DNA of 64,000 nt from Phycisphaerales bacterium (GTDB taxonomy: Bacteria; Planctomycetota; Phycisphaerae; Phycisphaerales; UBA1924), in the NCBI GenBank assembly GCA_019744815.1, contig JAIEUA010000008.1, positions 248,001 to 312,000 on the forward strand, in the 5' to 3' direction. Each line of letters begins with the position of its first letter. The first letter of the stretch is position 1. Made by a program: the position numbers and the translations under genes. Shown one piece after another: positions 37,890 through 45,298 of the stretch. The notes under the pieces were generated by a model that did no database searches, was not told the origin of the DNA, and saw nothing but the letters and a program-made list of their open reading frames with translations.

Positions 37890-38510
37890 TTAGGGACACC
37901 ACACGGCGTTGTACACGGCCGCAAAGATCTGGAAGTCCGCGTCGTCGACGAATCCATCGCGGTTGAAATCCTCCGGGCAGCCAGACGGTGGGCTTGCGCA
38001 GGTCATGTTGTTGTACGCCTGCACAAACAGAATGAAATCCTCGTCCATGACAACGAGGTCGTTGTTGAGGTCGGGCTCGCAGAGCGTGCGGGCGATGCGG
38101 CGGAGTGCGCCCGGGCCGTTGTAACGGAACGCGATGTAGTCCAGGGCACCGTCGGTCGGACTCACCGCGAGCGCCACGATCGGGGTCGGCGCCGTGTGGA
38201 ACGGGGCGAGGGACGTGAGACGGTCTTCATGGTCAAAGGTCATCGCGACAATCTGACGACCGACAAAGTCGGCCGCGGAGTACGTACCGCGGCACCCACG
38301 TCATGGTCGGATAGAACCGGACCGACGGACCGATGGTGGCGACCTTGGTCCAAGAGGTCCCGTCCCACGACCACGCATCGGCTTGTGCGATGGTCCCCGC
38401 GGCGTAGCCGCCGAACAGGATCACGCGATCGCGTGCGGCATCGAAAGCCATTGCATGCTCGAATCGCGGCACCGGACCGCCGCTGGCGCGCTGCGTCCAC
38501 GCGGTGCGAC
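37890..38510 (-). pseudogene. Truncated, frameshifted kelch-dockerin remnant
   Basis: On the minus strand a kelch fragment (FEHAMAFDAARDRVILFGG, DAWSWDGTSWTKVATIG, PTMTWVPR) runs to about 38,290. It then changes frame to GTYSAADFVGRQIVAMTF, and a dockerin-like tail ends at Trp-Cys-Pro (EPDLNNDLVVMDEDF, CPEDFNRDGFVDDADF). Two missing bases at the GTGCCGCGG junction would explain the shift. There is no signal peptide or N-terminal part. The fragment stops near 38,510, close to an integrase fossil, so it is a broken paralogue of the kelch genes. Confidence 0.75.
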
Positions 38511-38593
38511 TCACGCACGAACCGCGGCTGGCCTTCGCGGCCGCTGACCGTGGGTACACGATCGGCACGCAACCGTCCGAGTCGGGCATCCGG

Positions 38594-38719
38594 CTGCGGA
38601 GCGCCCAGGCCGCGACGCAGCACAGCGACCCGAACCTGACAGGCAACGTCGACGACGATCCCAAACTCCTCAACGTGGCCGGTGCGGTGATGAGCTTGCC
38701 AGACCTGGTGTTGAGTGGG
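38594..38719 (+). pseudogene. Fossil C-terminus of a tyrosine integrase
   Basis: Forty-two codons read LRSAQAATQHSDPN..., GNVDDDPKLLNVAGAV and SLPDLVLSG. They align without gaps to the last 42 residues of the active-looking integrase at 54870-56318 (LRTAQAAMRHSDPS..., NVYTDPKLLDVAGAV, SLPDLPLGG). The catalytic Tyr is an Asp here and nothing upstream matches, so it is a remnant of a related integrase. Confidence 0.8.
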
Positions 38720-38840
38720 ACTCACACAAGACCACATGCCTTCCGAAGCGAAGTGATGGACTCATGGTGATGCTCGCATCGGACGCGGCGAGCCGGTCCT
38801 GATCCGGCGTCACCGCCAGGGCAACCGGAGGGGTCGGCGT

Positions 38841-40691
38841 TCAGCCGTTCGTCGGGCCTGGATCGGTCGACGGAGCGATCCAGGCCCGCGGGGCTGTTGG
38901 GGAGTTCATCTTCCACGTCTGACGGATCGACGCCAGAACACGCCCCACGATCCCGGCCTCGACGCCTCGACGTTCGAGGACAAGTCTTGCAAGCGAGACA
39001 CCCGTCTCGCCCTCATCAAACACCACGTCGGCCGCACCCGCCGAACGCAGGCCGTCGCCGTCGGCGAGGTATCGCGTGCGGACAATGACCTCGATCTTCT
39101 CATTCAACTCGCGTGCGTTCAGCACGAGCGCCGCGAGGCTCTCTACGCCCGGAAGCGTGACGATCAGATGTGTCGCGCGGGCAATTCCCGCTTCCTGAAG
39201 GATCGCCGACTGCGTCGCGTCTCCGTAGAGAGCCGGTCGGCCCGATCTGGCCAGGCTCTGAACTGTCGCGATGTTCATGTCGATGATGACTGTGTCCATC
39301 TTTGCGTCGCGGAGCATGGCGTCGACCACACGACCCACGGGGCCGTACCCAGCAATGATCGCGAGCGGACGCTGCGAAGCGGAGGCCGACTCCGCCCCGA
39401 CGGTGTTGAGGCCCGCAGTTCGTTTCGCGTGTCGCGCATTGAGTATGCTGTAGGTCCAAGGCATACGCCGAAGCGAAGCTTCGATCGTGTCGATCGATCT
39501 GAACAGCAGCGGGTTAAGTGTGATGGACACCATGGCGCTCGCCACGAGGACCTGCATCCCCGACTCGGGCAGCAGGTTGTGTTGGAGCGCAGCCTGGCCC
39601 ACAATAAATGAGAACTCGCCGATCTGCGCCAGCCCCAGCGCGACCGTCAGGCCCGTTCGCACCGGATAGCCGCAGATCGCGACAATCGCCAGCGCGGCCA
39701 GCGGCTTAACCACGAGAACCACGACCAGCCCCGCCACGACCAGCATCGGCTCGCGAACAAGGAACGCCGGGTCCAGCAGCATGCCGACCGAAACAAAGAA
39801 GAGCACCGCGAAGGCGTGCCGCATAGGCAGCGCATCCGCGGCGGCCTGATGGCTGACCTTGGACTGCGCGACGACCATGCCCGCCAGGAACGCGCCCAGC
39901 GCAACCGATGCCCCGAACGCCGCCGCCGCACCCACGGCGATGGCGACCGACATCACCAGCACCGTGAGCGTGAAGAGCTCGCTGGAGCGCAGCCGTGCAA
40001 CCATCGTGAGCAGCCACGGTACCACGCGCGAGCCGACCACGAAGATCAGCAACACCATAACCAGCAGCTTCAGCAGCGCGATGCCGATGGTGGCCAGCCC
40101 TGAGCCGCCGACGGCGGCACTCGCGCCCGAAGCGTCGACGGCAAAGAGCGGGATCAGGACCAGCAGGAGCACCGTGAGGATGTCTTCCACGATCAGCCAG
40201 CCGACGGCGACGTGCCCGTGGCTTGTGTGCAGCATCGATCGGTCCATCAAGACCCGCAGCAGAACCACCGTGCTGGCGACCGCCATGGCCATGCCCAGCA
40301 CCAAGCCGCTCCTGAGCGTGAAACCCATCGCCATGAAGATGAGCACGGCCGCGACGGTTGCCAGAAGACTCTGGCCAATCGCGCCGGGGATCGCGACGTT
40401 CTTGACGGCAAGCAGGTCCTTGAGATGGAAGTGCAGCCCCACGCCGAACATCAGGAGAATGACGCCGATCTCAGCCAGTTGCTGGGCAAGGGCGACGTCG
40501 CCGGAGAAGCCCGGGGTGTAGGGGCCGATGACCACGCCAGCAAGCAGGTAGCCCACGATCGGCGAGAGCCGCAGTTTCTGCGAAATCAACCCAAGCAACC
40601 AAGCGGCGGTGAAGGCCGCCGCGATGGTGGTCAACAGCGGCAAGTTCGCGATGGAAGCCGCGAGAGTGAGCGGAACGGACAGAGCATTCAT
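38841..40691 (-). CDS. Kef-type monovalent cation:proton antiporter with TrkA-N domain
   Basis: 616 residues of the CPA2 family. About twelve membrane helices (1-400) include LSPIVGYLLAGVVIGP and GVILLMFGVGLHF. A cytoplasmic RCK/TrkA-N NAD-binding domain follows at about 430-560 (AIIAGYGPVGRVVDAML, TVIIDMN, GDATQSAILQEAGI). Such proteins exchange potassium or sodium for protons. A start at 40691 is preferred because the upstream extension to 40868 runs into the att-like region and has no family character. It stands alone, 160 bases from the duplicated tRNA flank. Confidence 0.85.
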   Translation of the reverse strand: MNALSVPLTLAASIANLPLLTTIAAAFTAAWLLGLISQKLRLSPIVGYLLAGVVIGPYTPGFSGDVALAQQLAEIGVILLMFGVGLHFHLKDLLAVKNVAIPGAIGQSLLATVAAVLIFMAMGFTLRSGLVLGMAMAVASTVVLLRVLMDRSMLHTSHGHVAVGWLIVEDILTVLLLVLIPLFAVDASGASAAVGGSGLATIGIALLKLLVMVLLIFVVGSRVVPWLLTMVARLRSSELFTLTVLVMSVAIAVGAAAAFGASVALGAFLAGMVVAQSKVSHQAAADALPMRHAFAVLFFVSVGMLLDPAFLVREPMLVVAGLVVVLVVKPLAALAIVAICGYPVRTGLTVALGLAQIGEFSFIVGQAALQHNLLPESGMQVLVASAMVSITLNPLLFRSIDTIEASLRRMPWTYSILNARHAKRTAGLNTVGAESASASQRPLAIIAGYGPVGRVVDAMLRDAKMDTVIIDMNIATVQSLARSGRPALYGDATQSAILQEAGIARATHLIVTLPGVESLAALVLNARELNEKIEVIVRTRYLADGDGLRSAGAADVVFDEGETGVSLARLVLERRGVEAGIVGRVLASIRQTWKMNSPTAPRAWIAPSTDPGPTNG

Positions 40692-40859
40692 GGCTGATGG
40701 TACTCGGAGGGCATCGGCGCTTGAGATCAGCCGCCCGTCAGACCCGATCACCGAACCGACGTCCGCCGGATCCGAACAGCGAGGAAGACTGTGCCGAGGG
40801 AACCGCGGCTCAAGCCCTGCTCCCAAGTCGATCGATCTCCATTGACAGCGTCCGCGCAC

Positions 40860-41076
40860 CTTTGACAACCGCTTGTACGCGCTTGCACAAGCGAGCGGCC
40901 GCCCAGGTCATTCCCTGTCATCGTTCGGCCGTCGACCCCAATCCGCCCCCGCACTCGTCGCCAGAACTCCCGGAATCTGCGGACTTGTCAACGAAAAGCC
41001 GCCGGTGTCATCAAGTGACATCGGCGGCAGACAAAGCGGGCGACCGGGATCGAACCGGCGACATTCAGCTTGGGAA
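40860..41076 (-). repeat. Duplicated tRNA-Gly 3' half with terminator and arm-like repeats (left flank)
   Basis: On the minus strand this contains the 3' half of a tRNA-Gly (41076-41035, from the anticodon loop TTCCCAA to the acceptor CGCCCGC). Next come a terminator hairpin (41028-40998) with TTTT and CTTGCAC-like motifs near 40860, 40872 and 40882. It resembles 57569-57792 over about 200 bases. The T-stem differs in a compensated way (GCCGG/CCGGT here, GGGAG/CTCCT in the intact tRNA), so both halves came from functional tRNAs. Confidence 0.8.
41059..41076. other. attL core of the integrated element
   Basis: The 18-base sequence CGACATTCAGCTTGGGAA is identical to 57775-57792 inside the tRNA-Gly gene and covers the anticodon arm. 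It marks the left boundary of the element. Confidence 0.85.
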
Positions 41077-41137
41077 CGCCCGGGCTCACGATCAGAATCC
41101 CCGTGAATCTGGCCGCTTCCGACGCACCCCGCGTTCG

Positions 41138-41156
41138 CTTGCACACGGGCTTGCAC
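41138..41156 (+). repeat. Left internal arm-type repeats
   Basis: Two CTTGCAC motifs start exactly 12 bases apart (41138 and 41150), 62 bases inside the left core. They mirror the triplet near the right end and are probable integrase or accessory-protein binding sites. Confidence 0.6.
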
Positions 41157-41290
41157 AAGCCCCCGCATGATCGGGATTCCCGCCCCCGCGCCCGCCCCGC
41201 CACGTTCGCCCACGGGTGGCCCGGCCCGGCGTTGGCCCCGGCGTTGGGCAGCGCCAACCGGCGGCACGTCGGGCCAACGTGGCGCGACGT

Positions 41291-41366
41291 GGGCGTCTAC
41301 GCGTCTACGCATACAGAATCCGCGACGTTGCCGCCGTTGGCGGGGATTCTGTAGACGTAGACGCCC
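41291..41366. repeat. Large imperfect inverted repeat
   Basis: GGGCGTCTACG (41291-41301) pairs with 41356-41366. ACAGAATCC (41313-41321) pairs with GGATTCTGT (41344-41352). The centre is about 22 bases. It lies in the roughly 560-base gene-free stretch between attL and the first element gene, so it could be a regulatory or replication/mobilisation site. A loosely similar arrangement occurs near 53,195-53,260. Confidence 0.55.
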
Positions 41367-41636
41367 GGCTGCCCCGGCGTAGGTACTTGGCGGGGGACGG
41401 TCGAACGCGATGCCTACGGGAACAGCCGCGCGGGGAGACAGAGTTTGTTTCGCACGGGGACGGGCGATTTCCGGCCGAATCCGCCCGTTTGCCCACATGG
41501 GGCCGAACTTGCCCACATGTCGCGGAATGACGGCGAAACCGCTGCGGTTTGGCTTGCCTCGTGGCGAATGTCATGGCTTCATGTGTCACACGCGGGCGGA
41601 ATCGCCGCCCCCCCAACCGCCACGGAGGCCACGAAC

Positions 41637-41984
41637 ATGAACGCCACGACGAAGACGACGATCGAGATGGCCAGGACGCTGGCCCGCCGCGGGTTCGCGG
41701 TGCGGAGCATCGAGATCCAGACGCCCGACGGCCGCTGCTGGTGCATCGACACGGTGGCCCCAGGGCGTGCCCGCCATGCCGACGGGCACTGGGGGCCGAA
41801 GGCCGGAGCGCCGGGCGGCTTCCGCCTGTTCGAGATCGACCATGACCGCGACGATGCGCCGATCGAGCACGACCCGGTGGACTACGACACCTGGGACATG
41901 GGCGACCTGATCGACTACCTGAATGCGGTCGGGCAACCCAAAGCCCGGCCGAGCACCACTCGCACAACCGACCCGACGACCTGA
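41637..41984 (+). CDS. Element-borne protein of unknown function
   Basis: 115 residues with a GGAGG site before the ATG. It begins MNATTKTTIEMARTLARRG, then RSIEIQTPDGRCWCIDTVAP, and an acidic C-terminal half (FEIDHDRDDAPIEHDPVDYD). It is soluble with no known motif. It is the first gene of a plus-strand set of four small genes, and its stop codon falls inside a terminator-like hairpin. Confidence 0.65.
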   Translation: MNATTKTTIEMARTLARRGFAVRSIEIQTPDGRCWCIDTVAPGRARHADGHWGPKAGAPGGFRLFEIDHDRDDAPIEHDPVDYDTWDMGDLIDYLNAVGQPKARPSTTRTTDPTT

Positions 41985-42005
41985 AGCCCGCGTAACGCGG
42001 GCTTC
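41983..42005 (+). terminator. Stem-loop terminator after the first element gene
   Basis: A perfect 10-bp stem, GAAGCCCGCG/CGCGGGCTTC, with a TAA loop overlaps the stop codon. It is followed by only a weak T-rich stretch. Confidence 0.6.
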
Positions 42006-42045
42006 GCTGTTTACCAGAGACCACCCCACGCCAAGGAGCACGACC

Positions 42046-42300
42046 ATGACGAAGCGCACGACCAAGCCCGAACCGACCGCCGCCGAGACCTACGCCGCGA
42101 GGCAGAACGACATCGCCCGGCTGATGGACGTGCTGCAGATGGAACTCGACAAGCACGCTGACGCCGCGAAGGCCGACCCGCGCAACTGGGGCCGCACGGG
42201 CGACCTCGGGAAGGTCCGCAGCGACCTGATCGATCTGGTTGGGTTCATGAGCGGGATGGACCGCGAGCACGTCGAGGCCTTTCTGGACGACGCCGAATGA
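42046..42300 (+). CDS. Small helical protein of unknown function
   Basis: 84 residues with a strong AAGGAG site 8 bases before the ATG. Sequence such as YAARQNDIARLMDVLQMELD, DLGKVRSDLIDLVGFMSG and EHVEAFLDDAE predicts three amphipathic helices. No known family was recognised. It is probably an element accessory protein. Confidence 0.65.
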   Translation: MTKRTTKPEPTAAETYAARQNDIARLMDVLQMELDKHADAAKADPRNWGRTGDLGKVRSDLIDLVGFMSGMDREHVEAFLDDAE

Positions 42301-42390
42301 CCCCACGCGGCGTCGCGGGGAGCCGCGGCGGCCACGTTTCCCCCGCCGCGATGTGCGACGGGGTTCGCACCCGACACGAAGGAGTCCGAC

Positions 42391-42750
42391 ATGGCACGCA
42401 AGGGCACGATCAAGAACATGGGCAAGGTCCAGCGCGAGATCAGCGATGCGCGGAAGGCCCGCAAGGCGGCGAAGGCCGCGCCGCCCGCCAAGGAGACGAC
42501 GGCCGCCCCCGTCAAGCGCATGAGTGCCCTCGACGCGGCCGCGCAGGTGCTCGCCGCGAGCGAGGTGCCGATGCGGGCCAAAGAGATGATCGCCGCGATG
42601 GAGTCCAAGGGCCTGTGGCGCTCCCCCGGCGGCAAGACCCCCGAGGCCACCCTCTACGCCGCGATCATCCGCGAGATCGCCGCCAAGGGCACCGCCGCCC
42701 GGTTCAAGAAGCACGAACGCGGCGTCTTCGTCGCGGGGAAGGGAGCCTGA
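42391..42750 (+). CDS. HARE-HTH winged-helix protein
   Basis: 119 residues. A basic Lys/Arg/Ala-rich N-terminus of about 35 residues is followed by a HARE-HTH domain at about 47-115 ([51 protein letters not shown]). This domain is known from restriction endonucleases, the RNA polymerase delta subunit and eukaryotic ASXL/HB1 proteins, where it couples to DNA or chromatin modification. The free-standing form with a basic tail is likely a small DNA-binding regulator. It stops 3 bases before the next ATG. Confidence 0.8.
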   Translation: MARKGTIKNMGKVQREISDARKARKAAKAAPPAKETTAAPVKRMSALDAAAQVLAASEVPMRAKEMIAAMESKGLWRSPGGKTPEATLYAAIIREIAAKGTAARFKKHERGVFVAGKGA

Positions 42751-42753
42751 GCC

Positions 42754-43011
42754 ATGACCGCGACGCCCGCCCCAAACCGCGCAGCGCAACTCGAAGCCGT
42801 CCTCCAGGCCGCGCTTTACCTGCTCGGCGCACGCCAGGACCAGATGCTCACCATCGAGGAATGGACGGACTTGGCGCGGGCGGTCGCCGCCTGCCAGGAG
42901 CGGAAGACCGCCGACTACCTGACCGAGCACGACCTCGAAGACATCGCGGAGCGCTACGCCCTCGAATGGGACGAAGCGGTCGACGGCCCGCTCCCGACGA
43001 TCGCCGAGTGA
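42754..43011 (+). CDS. Small acidic protein of unknown function
   Basis: 85 residues, acidic and helical (QLEAVLQAALYLLGARQDQM, LTEHDLEDIAERYALEWDEA). It is coupled to the HARE-HTH gene with a 3-base gap and followed by a strong terminator, so it ends the small-gene operon. It could be an acidic partner of the basic HARE-HTH protein; that is inference from charge and position. Confidence 0.65.
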   Translation: MTATPAPNRAAQLEAVLQAALYLLGARQDQMLTIEEWTDLARAVAACQERKTADYLTEHDLEDIAERYALEWDEAVDGPLPTIAE

Positions 43012-43034
43012 GGCGAGCATCATGCCCCGCTCCC

Positions 43035-43060
43035 AGCCGCGACAGAAGTCGCGGCTTTCT
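43035..43060 (+). terminator. Terminator between convergent genes
   Basis: An 8-bp perfect stem, GCCGCGAC/GTCGCGGC, with an AGAA loop is followed by TTTCTCTT. It closes the plus-strand small-gene operon before the convergent DUF2325-like gene. Confidence 0.85.
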
Positions 43061-43102
43061 CTTCGGCCAGTGGACATCGTTGACCGGCGCTGCTGGAGCC
43101 GA

Positions 43103-44788
43103 TCACTTCAGTCGGGCACTAGCCTGCTTCATGATCTCGGCGGCCACCCTCTCGGGGTTGTAGCCGCCGGACAGCATGACGCATGGCTTGCCCGCCGCTG
43201 CGGCGTACTCCCTCGCTTCCTCCGAGTGCAGATGCCCGGTAAGCTTGATGATGACGATGACGACGGCCGTGTCCGGCCGGTAGATCGGCGCGCGCATGGG
43301 CGTACCAGGACCGTGCTCGGTCAGCTCAACCCACTCGGCATCCTTCAGCTCGAACGCCTGAGTCAGACGCTGCACTGCCTCCGCGTTCCGCTCGCCGCCG
43401 ATGATCACCATGCGTTTCCCGCGCAGCAGTTCCCGCACGCCGAGGACCGATGGACTCCACTCGCGTTCATCGCCGTTCGGCCGCTTGGGGTCTGGCTTCC
43501 CGGCCTCGCTCTTGAGCGCCAATGCACGAGCGATGACATCGGCCATGAATTCCGAGCCTGCCGATGGCCCCGGCCACGCCGCCGCAGCGGCAGACCCGAC
43601 GGCCTCCGCGATGCGGCGGTCGGTTGTCGAAACGCCCATGCCCTCCAATCGCTTGACGGCATCGGCGATCTTCGTCCAGTGGGCCGGCGCTTCTTCCGGG
43701 CGTCCCTTGGTGAGCTGCCCGGCGTGATACCTGATCTGCCCCAACGCGTTCTTGACCTTCTTGGCCGCGGCCTCGCGCTCGTCCAGTCGCTTGCCCAGCG
43801 CCCCGATCCGCGTCCTCAGATCGGCAGCGTTGGCCGGGTCTGCGGGGTCATCGGCGGTCATGTGGCGCTCGATGAACACACGCCGCTCGGCGGTCTCGCG
43901 CCGCAGCCAGACGTGCGTCTCGGCTTGATCCCGATCATCGTCGCTGAGCCAGGTGTCAGCGAGTGCGACCCGCAGGGCCGAGTTGGCCTCGGCCAACAGG
44001 TGGAACGCAAACTCCTCCTCTTCAGCCCGCCGCCCGTCCGCGACGGCGTCGACTCGACGCACCAACGCGACTGCATCGGCCTGAGCGTCGTAGCAGTCAG
44101 CGATCTGCCTGAGAATCAGGTCTGCGGGCTGGGGCTGGTTGCGCCAGAACACCCACAGGAAGCACTTCTCCATCGCCTTGGCCTTGGCGATCATGTCGTT
44201 GAGGCGCTCGAGCACCTCGCGCTCAGCGTCCAGATCAGCGGCCGCTGCACGACGCTGAATGAAGAGCCGACATGACGCCGCCTTCAGACGGCATCGCTTC
44301 TCGACGAGCGCAAGGTCGATGTCGGATGGAGCGATGGAACCAACGCCGTCCACCTCATCATCGACCGACACGTCCGACGCCGATGCGCGGGCACGTCCCA
44401 GTTCTTCGGTCGTCCCCGTGAGCGGCAGATGCACCACGGCATCCCCGAGCTTGAGGGGCACGATCGCCGAGGAGACGGGGAGCGTCTTCGGAATGGTCGC
44501 CAACTGCATCTTCGGCTCGATGCTCGGCGCGGGCGACGGGATCGGAGGGGGCGACGCGGGCTCTGGCTCGGGCTGGGCGGTCTCGGCTGGGCTGGGGGCT
44601 ATCGGCGTTTCGGTCGTGGCTATCTGCTCAACGGCGGCTGGCGCGGGGCCTGCCACGCGGTCGGCCTCTTCGCATAGCCACTTCCCTATCAATGCAATGG
44701 CCCGCCGGAGCGGCTCCGATCTCTCTATGTGCGGCCGTAGCACCTGCGACGCGGCGTCCGCCAGCTGGCGGAGTTCCGACTCGGTCAT
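43103..44788 (-). CDS. DUF2325-like protein with long helical N-terminal region
   Basis: 561 residues. An N-terminal helical segment and a Pro/Ala/Glu-rich linker (about 55-95) are followed by a long helical, coiled-coil-prone middle (KRCRLKAASCRLFIQRRAAA, AEREVLERLNDMIAKAKAME). The C-terminal domain (about 455-555) reads KRMVIIGGERNAEAVQRLTQ, PDTAVVIVIIKLTGHLHSE and GKPCVMLSGGYNPERVAAEI. That last domain matches the DUF2325 pattern, a small Rossmann-like fold of unknown ligand seen in element and defence contexts. It is divergent from the methyltransferase operon, 300 bases away. Confidence 0.65.
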   Translation of the reverse strand: MTESELRQLADAASQVLRPHIERSEPLRRAIALIGKWLCEEADRVAGPAPAAVEQIATTETPIAPSPAETAQPEPEPASPPPIPSPAPSIEPKMQLATIPKTLPVSSAIVPLKLGDAVVHLPLTGTTEELGRARASASDVSVDDEVDGVGSIAPSDIDLALVEKRCRLKAASCRLFIQRRAAAADLDAEREVLERLNDMIAKAKAMEKCFLWVFWRNQPQPADLILRQIADCYDAQADAVALVRRVDAVADGRRAEEEEFAFHLLAEANSALRVALADTWLSDDDRDQAETHVWLRRETAERRVFIERHMTADDPADPANAADLRTRIGALGKRLDEREAAAKKVKNALGQIRYHAGQLTKGRPEEAPAHWTKIADAVKRLEGMGVSTTDRRIAEAVGSAAAAAWPGPSAGSEFMADVIARALALKSEAGKPDPKRPNGDEREWSPSVLGVRELLRGKRMVIIGGERNAEAVQRLTQAFELKDAEWVELTEHGPGTPMRAPIYRPDTAVVIVIIKLTGHLHSEEAREYAAAAGKPCVMLSGGYNPERVAAEIMKQASARLK

Positions 44789-45031
44789 GGGAGCATCCTC
44801 TAATCATGGTGCACGCGATCCTCGGCGGCCACGCGGCCGCGCTCTGCCGTCGGAGCGGCTAAATGCTCCGGCGACCGCACATTGATAGGCCAAGAGCGGG
44901 GCTCAAAGGGATGTCCGGCACGGTAGCCGCGGAGGTCGATCGCTTTGGGGCTGGGGCGCGCTCTGGCCGCACCTGTCAACGCGTTCAGCGCTGCGGTCAC
45001 CAAGGCTCCAGAAACACGTCGGGCATGACCC

Positions 45032-45077
45032 TTGACTTCTGATGCAATCTGCATCACAATGCTGCAACCCGCATCAC
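45032..45077 (+). promoter_or_regulatory. Promoter with twin operator for the regulator-methyltransferase operon
   Basis: TTGACT (45032-45037), a 17-base spacer and CACAAT (45055-45060) form a promoter. Two copies of a 20-base unit, TGATGCAATCTGCATCAC (from 45040) and TGCTGCAACCCGCATCAC (from 45060), overlap the spacer and the -10. The first contains the inverted repeat TGATGC-GCATCA. Ribbon-helix-helix proteins typically bind tandem short palindromes, so this fits autorepression by the gene starting 10 bases later. Confidence 0.65.
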
Positions 45078-45086
45078 GAGGCCGCT

Positions 45087-45290
45087 ATGCCCAAAAAGCG
45101 ACAAGCACCGGAATCCGATCGCATCACGGTGACGCTGGCACCTGGACAGCGCGCCGTGCTCGAGCGAATCGCCGAGCAGAACGAGACCACGCTGGCATTC
45201 GTCGTGCGATACGCGTTGAAGCAGTTCATTCTGGAATCAGAGAGTGGCCAGCTGAAGCTGGAGTTTCCGATCGGTCCAGCAAGCCAGTGA
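45087..45290 (+). CDS. Ribbon-helix-helix transcription regulator
   Basis: 67 residues. A basic start (MPKKRQAPESD) is followed by the beta strand RITVTLAPGQ and two helices (RAVLERIAEQNETTLAFVVR and YALKQFILESE), the classic RHH/CopG-type DNA-binding fold that works as dimers. A GAGG site precedes the ATG. It is cotranscribed with the methyltransferase, which starts 8 bases after its stop. It is likely the autorepressor that meters methyltransferase expression, comparable in logic to controller proteins of restriction-modification systems. Confidence 0.8.
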   Translation: MPKKRQAPESDRITVTLAPGQRAVLERIAEQNETTLAFVVRYALKQFILESESGQLKLEFPIGPASQ

Positions 45291-45298
45291 GAGGTCGA

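Noticed and set aside
41305..43077. 590-residue minus-strand frame over the small element genes
   Set aside because: The plus strand has four short genes with ribosome-binding sites, a HARE-HTH domain and terminators, which explains this region better.
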